From Thiocystis violacea (lineage in GTDB: Bacteria; Pseudomonadota; Gammaproteobacteria; Chromatiales; Chromatiaceae): a stretch of 53,472 nucleotides of DNA. The stretch is from positions 1 through 53,472 of the forward strand of contig NZ_NRRF01000034.1 of the NCBI RefSeq assembly GCF_016583565.1, written 5' to 3'. How positions within the stretch are numbered: the first letter of the stretch is position 1; each line of letters begins with the position of its first letter. Position numbers and translations under genes: made by a program. The notes under the pieces are model-generated. The model made no database searches. It was not told where the DNA came from and worked only from the letters and a program-made list of their open reading frames with translations. Below, one piece after another: positions 36,423-45,023 of the stretch.

Positions 36423-37756
36423 GGTCACTGCGCACCCGCGTGCTGGTCTCGGCCGCGGCGGTGCTCACCATCGTCGTCCTCTTGACGAGTCTGGCCCTGG
36501 AGCAAGCCGTGCGCGACGCCGTGCTCAAGGCACGCGAGGAGCGTCTGCAGGCGCAGGTCTTCCTCCTCATGGCGGCGGGCGAGGAAGACAAGAACGGCCT
36601 TGTCTTCCCGAACGCGCTCGCCGAATCCCGCCTCAGCCTGCCCGGCTCCGGACTCTATGCCGAGGTGCTGGACGCGCTCGGCGATCCCGTCTGGAAGTCG
36701 CCCTCCGCCATGGGTCTCGACGAACCCACACCGCTGCCACTGCCGCCCGGCGAGCGCCGCTTCGAGCGTCTTCCGGGCGATGCGGGCAAGGCGTATCTGG
36801 TGCTCGCCTTCGGCGTCACCTGGGCAACTGGCCCGGTTCCGCAGGACTATACCTTCCTCGTCGCGGAAGACGCCGCGGCCGTCGAGGCGGAGGTCGGCGA
36901 ATTTCGCGCCAGCCTCGCCGGCTGGCTGGGCGCCATGACGCTGCTGATGCTGGTCGCCCTGGTGTTGGTTCTGCGCTGGGGCTTGAACCCCCTGCGCCAT
37001 GTGGCAACCGAGGTCGCCCTCATCGAAAGCGGCGAACGCGCTCAGCTCCTAGGCCGTTATCCCGAGGAGATCCAGGCACTGACGGACAACCTCAACGCCC
37101 TGCTCGCCCACGAGCGCGCCCGCCAACGCCGTCTCGACAACACGCTCGGCGACCTTGCGCACAGTCTGAAGACACCCTTGGCCGTGATGCGGGGCGCCCT
37201 CGAGGAGGCACCACTGCCAGCATCCGCAATCGCACTCCTGGGCGAGCAGCTCATCCGGATGGGGACGATCGTCGAATACCAGCTGCAACGTGCCCGAGCC
37301 AGTAACCAGCAGGCCGCCACCCTGGCACCGCCGGTGCCGGTCCGAGCCACGGCCGAGCGCCTCATCGCCTCGCTGCGCAAGGTCCATCGCGACAAGGCGG
37401 TCGAGGTCGTGATCGAGATCGCCCCCTCGCTGCAGTTTCGGGGCGTCGAGGGCGATCTCATGGAGATGCTGGGCAACCTGCTCGAAAACGCCTTCAAATG
37501 GTGCGATCGCAGGCTCCACCTGACGGCGACTGGAGGCTCTGAGCTGAGGCTCTCGGTCGAGGACGACGGCCCCGGAATTGCCGCGGAAGCCGTGTCGCGG
37601 CTGCTCGAGCGCGGCGCGCGGGCAGACGAGTCCGCCCCCGGCCACGGCATCGGCCTGGCGGTCGTCCGCGAGATCAGCGACGCCTATGGGGGCCGACTCG
37701 CACTCGACCTCAGCCCGCTGGGCGGCTTGCGCGCGCGGCTGTGCCTGCCCGGCTGA
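36419..37756 (+). CDS. phoQ: PhoQ-like membrane sensor histidine kinase
   Basis: The 445-residue kinase starts at GTG 36419 within a GTGA overlap. It has a membrane helix at ~7-28, a periplasmic sensor of ~130 residues containing acidic stretches, a second helix (~168-187), HAMP ([21 protein letters not shown]), the phospho-acceptor His in [18 protein letters not shown] box [12 protein letters not shown]1 [12 protein letters not shown] and G2 [22 protein letters not shown] and NAFKWC are the wording of PhoQ-type kinases. The signal is probably Mg2+, pH or peptides, by analogy only. Confidence 0.9.
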   Translation: MRSLRTRVLVSAAAVLTIVVLLTSLALEQAVRDAVLKAREERLQAQVFLLMAAGEEDKNGLVFPNALAESRLSLPGSGLYAEVLDALGDPVWKSPSAMGLDEPTPLPLPPGERRFERLPGDAGKAYLVLAFGVTWATGPVPQDYTFLVAEDAAAVEAEVGEFRASLAGWLGAMTLLMLVALVLVLRWGLNPLRHVATEVALIESGERAQLLGRYPEEIQALTDNLNALLAHERARQRRLDNTLGDLAHSLKTPLAVMRGALEEAPLPASAIALLGEQLIRMGTIVEYQLQRARASNQQAATLAPPVPVRATAERLIASLRKVHRDKAVEVVIEIAPSLQFRGVEGDLMEMLGNLLENAFKWCDRRLHLTATGGSELRLSVEDDGPGIAAEAVSRLLERGARADESAPGHGIGLAVVREISDAYGGRLALDLSPLGGLRARLCLPG

Positions 37757-37842
37757 AACGGCTTCGCTGCTCAAGCGATGGGAAGGCCATCGGGCCGGAG
37801 CGCCTCGCTCCATGGGGCGTCGTCCGCCGGGGCTGGGTGCAC

Positions 37843-37882
37843 TTGACAGACTGCGGTGTGACAAAGAAGAATTCAGTCACAC
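37843..37882 (+). promoter_or_regulatory. nik promoter with NikR-type operator
   Basis: A perfect TTGACA (37843-37848) is followed at 18 bases by AAGAAT as a poor -10. Over the -10 lies the inverted repeat GTGTGAC-N13-GTCACAC (37856-37882). E. coli NikR binds GTATGA-N16-TCATAC. GTGTGA-N15-TCACAC is of the same kind, so nickel-loaded NikR would be expected to repress this operon. Confidence 0.75.
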
Positions 37883-37908
37883 TCAGGGACAGCAAGGACC
37901 AGCCCAAC

Positions 37909-38709
37909 ATGAGACGCGATGCAGCCATTGAAGCCATGACGCCATTGCTCCTGGCACTCTCGTTCATGACCTTCTCGCTCCTCACTCCCCTGGGCGCCGA
38001 GGCCCATTTTCAGGAGCTGATTCCTTCAACCGACATCGTCACGGCCGAGACGGGCAAGGAGATCGCGCTGGATCTCAGATTCACGCATCCGATGGAGCGC
38101 GGCCCGCTGATGGACATGGGGCAACCACTTCGTTTCGCCGTGCGCGGACCGGGCGGCGAGGAGGACTTACTCAGCGAACTCAGGCCGCAAACCATCGAGG
38201 GAAAACAGGCGTTCACGGCCAACTATCAGGTCAAGCGACCGGGCGACTACGTCTTCTTCGTCGAGCCCGCCCCCTACTGGGAGCCCGCCGAAGGGGTCAT
38301 GATCAAGCACTACACCAAGGTGGTGGTGGATGCCTTCGGCGCCGAGGACGGCTGGGATGCCGAGATCGGCCTACCCGTCGAAATCGCACCTCTGGTGAGG
38401 CCCTACGGTCTTTGGACCGGCAACCAGTTCCGCGGCATCGTCAAGCAGAATGGCCGACCTGTCCCCTTCGCCGAGGTCGAAGTCGAGTGGCGCAACGACG
38501 GCAGCCTGACACCACCGTCCGACCCATTCATCACCCAGGTGGTCAAGGCCGATGGCAATGGCGTCTTCAGCTACGTCATGCCCAGAGCCGGCTGGTGGGG
38601 CTTCGCCGCCCTGCTGGAGGGCGACGCGCCCATGAAGAACCCGGAGGGGAAGGAGGTTCCCATGGAGGCGGGCGCGCTCATCTGGGTTCAGGTCCGCGAC
38701 ATGCGGTGA
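37909..38709 (+). CDS. nikK: NikK: DUF4198 exported component of nickel transporter
   Basis: The 266-residue protein has a signal sequence ([14 protein letters not shown]) and the DUF4198 pattern: [13 protein letters not shown], an N-terminal beta domain, [13 protein letters not shown] and a carboxypeptidase-regulatory-like beta domain ([19 protein letters not shown]) ending [11 protein letters not shown]. If the signal peptide is removed, the mature N terminus could begin with His, a possible metal ligand. In the NikKMLQO group of ECF-type transporters NikK is the extra periplasmic protein. It is first in a five-gene run behind the NikR-like site. Confidence 0.85.
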   Translation: MRRDAAIEAMTPLLLALSFMTFSLLTPLGAEAHFQELIPSTDIVTAETGKEIALDLRFTHPMERGPLMDMGQPLRFAVRGPGGEEDLLSELRPQTIEGKQAFTANYQVKRPGDYVFFVEPAPYWEPAEGVMIKHYTKVVVDAFGAEDGWDAEIGLPVEIAPLVRPYGLWTGNQFRGIVKQNGRPVPFAEVEVEWRNDGSLTPPSDPFITQVVKADGNGVFSYVMPRAGWWGFAALLEGDAPMKNPEGKEVPMEAGALIWVQVRDMR

Positions 38710-38727
38710 TCCGAGGACACAACGACC

Positions 38728-39348
38728 TTGGCCCACATCCCAGACGCAATCCTCTCGACCCCGGTCCTCGTCACCGGCGGCCTGGTGTCGGCAAGCCTGC
38801 TCGCGGCGGCCCTGCGCCGGTTGGATTACGACCGTGTTCCGCAGGCCGCCGTGCTGTCGGCGGCCTTCTTCGTCTCCTCTCTGATCAACGTCCCGGTCGG
38901 CCCAAGCAGCGTTCATCTGCTGCTCAACGGCCTCATGGGCCTGCTGCTCGGCTGGACCGCGGTTCCAGCCCTCTTGGTCGCGCTCATCCTCCAAGCGGCC
39001 TTCTTCGGTTTCGGAGGCATTTTGGTGCTGGGCGTCAACACCATGAACATGGCTGTGCCAGCGCTGGTCTGCGCACTTCTGGTCGCGCCCTGGATGCGGC
39101 GTCTGCCCGCGGGCAGGCGTTTCTGGGGGGGCTTCGCCGCGGGTAGCCTGGGCGTGCTGATGACGGGGCTGATGGTCGCCCTGGCCCTTGGCCTCAGCGC
39201 AGACGCCTTCACCCCCGCCGCCAAGGTGCTGGCCGTCATCTATCTGCCGTTGGCGCTGGTGGAAGGACTCATCACCGCGACCATCGTCGGCTTCATCCAG
39301 CGCGTCGCGCCTGAGCTGCTGGCGCCAGTGGAGTCTGCCCATGCGTAA
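38728..39348 (+). CDS. nikM: NikM: substrate-binding membrane subunit (CbiM/NikM family)
   Basis: The 206-residue integral membrane protein begins MAHIPDAILSTPVLV, the family N terminus whose first residues and His help bind Ni or Co, and later has SLINVPVGPSSVHLLLNGLMG, which holds the other conserved His. About six or seven hydrophobic helices follow. Translation begins at TTG 38728 behind GAGGA, unusual but fixed by the family N terminus. It overlaps nikL by eight bases. Confidence 0.9.
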   Translation: MAHIPDAILSTPVLVTGGLVSASLLAAALRRLDYDRVPQAAVLSAAFFVSSLINVPVGPSSVHLLLNGLMGLLLGWTAVPALLVALILQAAFFGFGGILVLGVNTMNMAVPALVCALLVAPWMRRLPAGRRFWGGFAAGSLGVLMTGLMVALALGLSADAFTPAAKVLAVIYLPLALVEGLITATIVGFIQRVAPELLAPVESAHA

Positions 39349-39985
39349 TCTCCGCCGCGACCGCGTCCGCCGCCTGTGCCGCGTCTCGATTGCGCTCTGC
39401 GCCTGGGCGCTGAGCGGACCGGCGCTCGCGCACAAGCTCAAGGTCTTTGCCTCGGCCGTCGGCGATCGCATCGAAGGCACCGCCTATTTCGCCGGGGGCA
39501 ACAAGGCCAGCGGCGCCATCGTGGTGATTCTGGACGCGGACGGCCACGACCTCGCGCACCTGAGACCGGCCACGGACGGCAGCTTCAGTTACCAGGCGCT
39601 GGCCCCCGTCGAACATCGCGTCATCGCCAGGACCGATGATGGACATCAAGCCGAGTGGCGAATCACGGCCGCCGAGCTCAGGCCTGCGTTCGGGGGCACC
39701 CTCGCGCCCAACCCGTCCCCTTCGATGTCGGCGGCCGCGCCAGCGATCACGGCCGGATCACCGCCCGAGGTCGCCTCGCCCCCATCCCCCGAGCCCGTCG
39801 GCCCCGAAACGCTCTCCGCGATCGAGCTGGCCGTCGCCCACCAAATTCGACCGCTGCGCGAGCAGCTCGCGGCAGCCGAGGACAGGGCGCGGCTTCATGA
39901 CATCCTCGGCGGCATCGGCTACATCCTGGGGCTCGCGGGGCTGACCCTCTGGTGGCGCTGCCGCAAGACGGACGCCCGCGCGTGA
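39341..39985 (+). CDS. nikL: NikL: small accessory component of nickel transporter
   Basis: The 214-residue protein has a signal peptide (...SGPALAHKLKVF), a beta-rich domain (~30-115: VFASAVGDRIEGTAYFAGGNKASGA), a Pro/Ala/Ser linker (~125-155) and a C-terminal membrane helix (~188-207). This N-terminal signal plus C-terminal anchor layout and the position between nikM and nikQ match NikL of NikKMLQO systems. It starts inside nikM (ATG 39341) and its TGA overlaps the nikQ start. Confidence 0.82.
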   Translation: MRNLRRDRVRRLCRVSIALCAWALSGPALAHKLKVFASAVGDRIEGTAYFAGGNKASGAIVVILDADGHDLAHLRPATDGSFSYQALAPVEHRVIARTDDGHQAEWRITAAELRPAFGGTLAPNPSPSMSAAAPAITAGSPPEVASPPSPEPVGPETLSAIELAVAHQIRPLREQLAAAEDRARLHDILGGIGYILGLAGLTLWWRCRKTDARA

Positions 39986-40743
39986 GCGGAGCGCGTCTGC
40001 CGTCGCCCCAGACCCAAGGCTGGATCGCCGCCCGAGATCCGCGCCTGCGCATCAGCGCCGCCCTGCTCTTCGCGCTGGTGACGGTGAGTCTCGACCAGAT
40101 ACCCGCCACCCTCGCCGCCTTCCTCATGGCGGCCGCCTTGGCGTCAGCCACCCGAATGCGGCTGAAGGACATCGCGAGACGCCTGCTTGCCCTGGAGGGC
40201 TTCATGCTGGTGCTCTTGATGACGTTGCCCTTCACCGTCCCGGGCAACCCCATCATCGGCACTGGTACCCTAAGAATCACCGACGCGGGGCTGCACCTGG
40301 CTGGACTCATCCTGCTCAAGGCCAACGCCGTCGTGCTTGCGCTGCTCGCGCTCGTCGGCACCCTTGAGCCGGTTGTCTTCGGACATGCGCTGGCGCGGCT
40401 TGGCGTGCCGGAGAAGCTGGTGCATCTGCTGCTCATGACGGTGCGCCAGATCCATCTGCTGCATGAGGAATTCCTGCGGTTGCGTCAGGCGATGCGAGCC
40501 AGGGCCTTCGTCCCGCGCAGCAATCGGCACACCTGGCGCAGCTATGGCTTTCTGATCGGCATGCTGCTGGTGCGCAGTCTTGCCAGGGCCCAGCGCATCC
40601 TCGACGCCATGCGCTGCCGCTGTTTTCAGGGTCAGCTCTATCTGTTGGATTCGCGGGTGTGGACGCCGCGGGATACGCTCGCGGGCGCGGGCTTCGCCGC
40701 CGTGCTCGTCAGTCTCCCCGTCCTGGACCGAATGACGCGATGA
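39982..40743 (+). CDS. nikQ: NikQ/CbiQ: transmembrane T component
   Basis: The 253-residue protein is the energy-coupling (T) subunit that links the ATPase to NikM. It is hydrophobic with about five helices and has the cytoplasmic coupling motifs of the family, with an Arg-Ala pair in RLRQAMRARAF and a second in RAQRILDAMRCRCF. Translation starts at GTG 39982 in a GTGA overlap with nikL. A frame upstream of that is open but overlaps nikL. Confidence 0.9.
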   Translation: MSGARLPSPQTQGWIAARDPRLRISAALLFALVTVSLDQIPATLAAFLMAAALASATRMRLKDIARRLLALEGFMLVLLMTLPFTVPGNPIIGTGTLRITDAGLHLAGLILLKANAVVLALLALVGTLEPVVFGHALARLGVPEKLVHLLLMTVRQIHLLHEEFLRLRQAMRARAFVPRSNRHTWRSYGFLIGMLLVRSLARAQRILDAMRCRCFQGQLYLLDSRVWTPRDTLAGAGFAAVLVSLPVLDRMTR

Positions 40744-41516
40744 ACGAGACCCTCATCGAGCTGCGGCAGATCGCCTTCGACTATCCGGACCGCGCCGTGC
40801 TCCAGGACGTGAGCTTCGGGATTCATCGCGGCGACCGCGTCGCCCTGGTCGGCCCGAACGGAGCCGGCAAGACCACTCTCCTGCACCTGGTGGTTGGCCT
40901 CAAGCGCCCGACCTCGGGGTCTGTCCTCGCCTTCGGCCGCGAGTGCCGCCAGGAGCGCGACTTCCATGCCGTGCGCGCACGGGTCGGCCTACTCTTCCAG
41001 GACTCGGACGACCAGCTCTTTTGTCCGACCGTGCTCGAGGACGTCGCCTTCGGCCCCTTGAATCTGGGCCGCCCGCCCGGCGAGGCGCGGGCAGAGGCGC
41101 TACGCACCCTCGATCTGCTTGGCCTCGGCGCCTTCGCCGAACGCGTCACGCATCGGCTGTCCGCCGGCGAGAAGCGCCTGGTCGCCCTCGCCACGGTTCT
41201 GGCCATGCAGCCGGACGTGCTCCTGCTCGACGAACCCACCAATGGCCTCGACGAGGCGACGGAGCAGCGGCTCATCGCGCACCTGTCCGGGCTCGACCAG
41301 GCCATGATCATGGTCTCGCACGATCGCCGCTTTCTCGAACGGCTCTCGACACGCGCCCTGCGTCTCGCGGACGGCAGGCTGAGCGAGGTCGAGCTGCACA
41401 GCCATGGCCATACGCACTACCACACCCACCTCCACCTGCATCCCGCGGGCACGCCCGCCGACCATTCCCACCCCCCATCCGAGCTCTCGCACGACGCGGA
41501 TCAAGGACTGGAATGA
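40740..41516 (+). CDS. nikO: NikO/CbiO: ABC ATPase with histidine-rich tail
   Basis: The 258-residue ATPase powers nickel (or cobalt) import. Walker A is GPNGAGKTT, the Q loop FQDSDDQLFC, the signature LSAGEKR, Walker B VLLLDEPTNGLD and the switch His in SHDRR. After the ABC domain a tail of ~35 residues is very His-rich (HSHGHTHYHTHLHLHP, then HSHPP), not part of the core fold and likely to bind metal. It starts in an ATGA overlap with nikQ and is the last gene of the operon. Confidence 0.93.
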   Translation: MNETLIELRQIAFDYPDRAVLQDVSFGIHRGDRVALVGPNGAGKTTLLHLVVGLKRPTSGSVLAFGRECRQERDFHAVRARVGLLFQDSDDQLFCPTVLEDVAFGPLNLGRPPGEARAEALRTLDLLGLGAFAERVTHRLSAGEKRLVALATVLAMQPDVLLLDEPTNGLDEATEQRLIAHLSGLDQAMIMVSHDRRFLERLSTRALRLADGRLSEVELHSHGHTHYHTHLHLHPAGTPADHSHPPSELSHDADQGLE

Positions 41517-41612
41517 GCCGGCGCGGGCCGGTTAGAGGCCGCCAGGAACCACGACGGCTGCAAGGAGGGAAGCACCCCAGCCGCCGGCGATTGCACCTGC
41601 GGCGAGCGGAGC

Positions 41613-41792
41613 CTATTCGTCGATTTCGACGACGACCCCGCTGCCATCCGAGGTCATCACGAGCACGAGCTTGCCCAAGGTCGGATGTCGAGCGGTGAAG
41701 ACCCTCACATCGGAAAGGGTCTTTTCACCGATGAGATCGCTCTCGTCCTTCAAGTCCTGGATGATGGCGGGTTCGGCGTCGAGCATGCGCAT
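41613..41792 (-). CDS. Small 59-aa hypothetical protein downstream of the GlcG/HbpS gene
   Basis: On the minus strand ATG 41792 follows GGAG six bases upstream and opens a 59-codon frame: MRMLDAEPAIIQDLKDESDL, then a beta-like part with LGKLVLVMTSDGSGVVVEID. It looks like a genuine small acidic protein, soluble and alpha/beta. It sits 61 bases downstream of the secreted GlcG-like gene on the same strand and is probably co-transcribed. I do not know the family. Confidence 0.6.
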   Translation of the reverse strand: MRMLDAEPAIIQDLKDESDLIGEKTLSDVRVFTARHPTLGKLVLVMTSDGSGVVVEIDE

Positions 41793-41853
41793 GGGAATCT
41801 CCAGCCAAATAACCTCGGTGCGATTCAGTGATGGCGCAGAGCACTCAAGGTGT

Positions 41854-42345
41854 CTACAGCGCCATGTCCAAGTCGTCCTGGATCACGGCGATTCCGGCCA
41901 GGGCGCACGCCTCGTCGGTCTCGCCCGACGGCGCACCGCTCACGCCAACACCCGCCACGAGCGCGGAGCCACCAACCAAGACAGGCACGCCGCCAGCCGA
42001 CATCACCAAGCCATCGACGCGACCGACCGGGGTATCGGCTCGGGCACCCATCGCCGAGGTCGCGGCGTTGAAGTTCACGGCCGTGTAGGCCTTCATGCGG
42101 CTGATCTCCAGGGTGATGGGCGCCGCAATGGTATCGCGCAAGGCGACTTGCACCGTGCCCTCGCGGTCAACCACCGTCACCGCAATCTGAATCCCTTTCT
42201 CCCGACAGGCCTCGATCGCGCCCTGTGCAACCTTGACCGCCGAATCCAGCGACAATCGCTTGAGCGGGATCACCATGGGATCCTCCGCCAGCACTGGCGC
42301 GGTGAGGGAGAGTGCCGCCAAGCCAATCAACCATCGCATTCCCAT
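41854..42345 (-). CDS. Secreted GlcG/HbpS-family protein
   Basis: The 163-residue protein has a signal peptide (MGMRWLIGLAALSLTAPVLA) and then the GlcG/HbpS (PduO C-terminal-like, DUF336) fold: SAVKVAQGAIEACREKGIQI, AVTVVDREGTVQVALRDTIA, TSAMGARADTP and the glycine-rich GGVPVLVGGSALVAGVGVSG. Streptomyces HbpS binds heme and modulates a redox-sensing kinase. The role here is unknown. Of three close ATG codons the one at 42345 is six bases from GAGGAG; the first is directly adjacent to it and so unlikely. Confidence 0.85.
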   Translation of the reverse strand: MGMRWLIGLAALSLTAPVLAEDPMVIPLKRLSLDSAVKVAQGAIEACREKGIQIAVTVVDREGTVQVALRDTIAAPITLEISRMKAYTAVNFNAATSAMGARADTPVGRVDGLVMSAGGVPVLVGGSALVAGVGVSGAPSGETDEACALAGIAVIQDDLDMAL

Positions 42346-42556
42346 CGTCATCTCCTCGTTTATGATTGATGCCCTTTCAAGGCATGAAGGAATCAGGTGT
42401 GTTCCGGGAAACAAGATCCTCATGGACCGGGCCGGGAGGCAGCGTCCAAGGCTCAGCCAAGCCCTGGGGCCTGCTCGGGTTGGTCCAACCGACAGACATC
42501 GCCTTGGATCAGGTGATCTCAGGAACCGTCCATCTTCTGCGTCCTGATTCGACCCT

Positions 42557-42582
42557 GGTGACGAAGCTCCAGCTTCGTCACC
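42557..42582. repeat. REP-like palindrome, copy 1
   Basis: A perfect 12-bp inverted repeat (arms GGTGACGAAGCT and AGCTTCGTCACC) around a CC loop. The DNA between 42346 and this element holds no recognised gene. Confidence 0.85.
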
Positions 42583-42589
42583 CGCGAGA

Positions 42590-42604
42590 CGAAGCTCCGC
42601 TTCG
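42590..42604. repeat. REP-like palindrome, short copy 2
   Basis: CGAAGC-TCC-GCTTCG, the core of the neighbouring palindromes with shorter arms. A further decayed copy (TGAAG-CAGAA-CTTCA) lies at 42664-42678. Confidence 0.7.
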
Positions 42605-42685
42605 CGAACTCGAGGATCAGCGCCCGGATGGACCCGGTCAAGGGTCTGAAGCCGCCGACGTCGTGAAGCAGAACTTCATCGCTGA

Positions 42686-42711
42686 GGTCACGAAGCTGGA
42701 GCTTCGTGACC
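42686..42711. repeat. REP-like palindrome, copy 3, beyond ispG
   Basis: A perfect 12-bp inverted repeat (arms GGTCACGAAGCT and AGCTTCGTGACC) around GG. It differs from copy 1 by a swap in both arms that keeps pairing. It lies 21 bases past the ispG stop and may also end or protect that transcript. Confidence 0.85.
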
Positions 42712-42732
42712 AGAAAACCGACGGAAATCGCC

Positions 42733-43980
42733 TCAGCGCCCAGCATTGCCGCGATCGCCATAACGGGTGTCGATGTACTCGTCGACCATGCGCTTGAACT
42801 GCTCGGCAATCCCCTCGCCCTTGAGCGTCGCGACCTTTTCGCCATCCACATAGACCGGCGCCGACGGCCGCTCGCCGCTGCCAGGCAGACTGATGCCGAT
42901 GTTCGCGTGCTTGCTTTCCCCCGGCCCATTGACCACGCAGCCCATGACGGCGACCTGCATGGTCTCGACGCCCGGATACTGGGTGCGCCAGGCAGGCATC
43001 TGCTCGCGCAGATAGCTCTGGATGTTCTGTGCCAGGTGCTGGAAGGTGTCGCTGGTCGTGCGCCCGCAACCCGGGCAAGCAGTGACCATGGGCGCGAAGG
43101 AACGAAAACCCATCGACTGCAGGATCTCCTGCGCCACGACGACCTCGCGCGTGCGCGCCTCGCCAGGGGCTGGAGTGAGGGAGACGCGAATGGTGTCGCC
43201 GATCCCCTCTTGCAACAAAACGGCCAGGGCCGCCGTGGAGGCGACAATGCCCTTGGAACCCATGCCCGCCTCGGTCAGGCCAAGGTGCAGCGCGTAGTCG
43301 CCACGCTCGGCAAGCAGGCGGTAGACGCCGATGAGGTCCTGCACCCCGCTCGTCTTGCAGGACAGGATGATGTGGTCCTTCGGCAGACCCAGCTGGACGG
43401 CGCGATCCGCGCTCGAGATGGCGGACTCCACCATGGCCTCGCGCATGATCTGATCGGCATCCTTGGGCTGAGAGGAACGCGCGTTCTCGTCCATCATCCG
43501 GGCCACGACCTCTTGGTCCAGGCTGCCCCAGTTGACGCCGATGCGCACCGGCCGATCGTAACGGCACGCCAGCTCGATCATGGTCGCGAACTGGCTGTCC
43601 TTCTTCTCGCCCTTACCCACGTTGCCGGGGTTGATGCGGTACTTGGCAAGCGCCTCCGCGCACTCCGGGTAGTCGGTCAACAAGCGGTGGCCGTTGAAAT
43701 GGAAGTCGCCCACCAGGGGCACCTTGCAACCCTGGGCGTCGAGCGCCTCGCGGATGGCCGGGACCGCCTGGGCGGCAGACTCGTGATTGACCGTGATGCG
43801 CACCAGCTCGGAACCAGCCAGCGCCAGCTCGGCGATCTGCTGGACCGTGGCTGCCACGTCAGCGGTGTCGGTGTTGGTCATGGATTGGACGACGATGGGT
43901 GCTTGTCCGCCAACAGTGACCTGGCCGATGGCCACGGGAACTGTCCTACGCCGTTCTATGGAGTGTCGAGTTGGGCTCAT
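42733..43980 (-). CDS. ispG: 4-hydroxy-3-methylbut-2-en-1-yl diphosphate synthase (IspG/GcpE)
   Basis: IspG converts MEcPP to HMBPP in the non-mevalonate isoprenoid pathway, using a [4Fe-4S] cluster. The 415-residue protein has [12 protein letters not shown], the TIM-barrel phrases [13 protein letters not shown] and [12 protein letters not shown], and the cluster ligands in [13 protein letters not shown] (two Cys) and [11 protein letters not shown] (one Cys, with the ligand Glu nearby). In a phototroph it would feed carotenoids and bacteriochlorophyll tails. It starts [13 protein letters not shown] and is followed by REP-like palindromes. Confidence 0.97.
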   Translation of the reverse strand: MSPTRHSIERRRTVPVAIGQVTVGGQAPIVVQSMTNTDTADVAATVQQIAELALAGSELVRITVNHESAAQAVPAIREALDAQGCKVPLVGDFHFNGHRLLTDYPECAEALAKYRINPGNVGKGEKKDSQFATMIELACRYDRPVRIGVNWGSLDQEVVARMMDENARSSQPKDADQIMREAMVESAISSADRAVQLGLPKDHIILSCKTSGVQDLIGVYRLLAERGDYALHLGLTEAGMGSKGIVASTAALAVLLQEGIGDTIRVSLTPAPGEARTREVVVAQEILQSMGFRSFAPMVTACPGCGRTTSDTFQHLAQNIQSYLREQMPAWRTQYPGVETMQVAVMGCVVNGPGESKHANIGISLPGSGERPSAPVYVDGEKVATLKGEGIAEQFKRMVDEYIDTRYGDRGNAGR

Positions 43981-44064
43981 GGTGCCTTTTCCGCCGATGC
44001 GATCTGCTGAAGCTCTATTCTGGCAGTGGATGATGACTGGTAAATAGACGGTCTTTGCCTGGTT

Positions 44065-44919
44065 TCAGGGCAGCGGTGAACGCAGTCCCTGGATCAGCTC
44101 CAGGTAGTCGGGATCCGTCTGCGGGATCAGGCCATGCCTGATGAGGAAATCGATGATGACGAGGTTGCAGTTCAGCTTGAATTCGTCGCTGTCGCGCACG
44201 AGATCGCGGACCTCTTCCACCGGCATGCGATAGAAGGCCTCGACCTCGCCGTCCGTGCACTGGGGCTGGAAATCCTCGGGCAGCTCCAGGTCGTAGCAGT
44301 ACATGACGTCCGGCTTGAGTCCGCGATCGGAATCCCGACAGTAGGTCACCGCGCCGACAGGCAGGGCGCGGTCGGCCAGCGCGCGCGGCATGCCGGCCTC
44401 TTCATGGCACTCCTTGCGCAGATTCTCGACCAAGCTCAAGCCGTGGGGCAGTCCGCCGGCGACCAGGTGATCCAAGCGTCTCGGATAGAGACGCCGATCC
44501 GCCGAGCGCCGGCCGATCCACATCTCGATGCCATGCGCGGTCCGCACGAAGCCATTCAGATGCTGGCCGAAGGCGCGCATCCCGAAGAAGGGCGCACAAG
44601 CGCGGTCGATCAGACAGCGCGCCTGCTCCCGATTGCCCGCGGTGACGGGATAGAGTTCGCCATGCAGGTGGCTCAGAAGCCCCTCTTGCTCCAGACGATC
44701 GATCAGCTCGGCCAGGACCGCGCTGCGCGCGTCGAAGTCGGCGGGTGCATTCACCCATTCGACGCGCCCTGGCTCGACCGCAAAATGCTCGGGCCAGCGA
44801 CGCAGGTGATCCGCCGCCGCTCGGCGCAGGCTGCCGATGCGCTCGCCAGCGAGCAGAAAGGGCACGAAGGCGTCCGGGTGCCAGGCGTTGCAGGCGCGAA
44901 TCTTATCCAGAAAGCTCAT
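44065..44919 (-). CDS. Nudix hydrolase with DUF4743 N-terminal domain
   Basis: The 284-residue protein has an N-terminal DUF4743 domain (~1-125: FLDKIRACNAWHPDAFVPF) and a C-terminal Nudix domain whose box reads GGLPHGLSLVENLRKECHEE then AGM, a full G-x5-E-x7-R-E-x2-E-E-x-G signature. Eukaryotic and bacterial relatives of this two-domain form hydrolyse thiamine diphosphate-like or other nucleoside diphosphate compounds. The substrate is not proven from sequence. It follows mazG, another housekeeping pyrophosphohydrolase, on the same strand. Confidence 0.9.
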   Translation of the reverse strand: MSFLDKIRACNAWHPDAFVPFLLAGERIGSLRRAAADHLRRWPEHFAVEPGRVEWVNAPADFDARSAVLAELIDRLEQEGLLSHLHGELYPVTAGNREQARCLIDRACAPFFGMRAFGQHLNGFVRTAHGIEMWIGRRSADRRLYPRRLDHLVAGGLPHGLSLVENLRKECHEEAGMPRALADRALPVGAVTYCRDSDRGLKPDVMYCYDLELPEDFQPQCTDGEVEAFYRMPVEEVRDLVRDSDEFKLNCNLVIIDFLIRHGLIPQTDPDYLELIQGLRSPLP

Positions 44920-44960
44920 GGATTGCGTGCGGATCGATCGTCAGCGTGGACGCGCATGGT

Positions 44961-45000
44961 ACGAGAGGACATTTTACGAGAGAACATTTTACGAGAGGAC
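44961..45000. repeat. 15-bp tandem repeat between mazG and the Nudix gene
   Basis: The unit ACGAGAGGACATTTT is repeated 2.7 times (44961-44975, 44976-44990 with one change, 44991-45000 partial), followed by a decayed GCGAGAAGAC. It lies in the 104-base gap, downstream of mazG and upstream of the Nudix start. Confidence 0.85.
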
Positions 45001-45023
45001 AGCGTGCGAGAAGACAGCCGCAT

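Noticed and set aside
37757..37908. Cobalamin riboswitch before the CbiM/Q/O-type operon
   Set aside because: No B12-box sequence is present and the leader is short; a NikR-like palindrome explains the region better.
41671..42369. 232-codon plus-strand frame over the GlcG/HbpS gene
   Set aside because: The minus-strand protein has a signal peptide, family motifs and a ribosome site; the plus frame has none.
44961..45005. CRISPR-like repeat
   Set aside because: Units are only 15 bases and contiguous with no spacers, so this is a plain tandem repeat.
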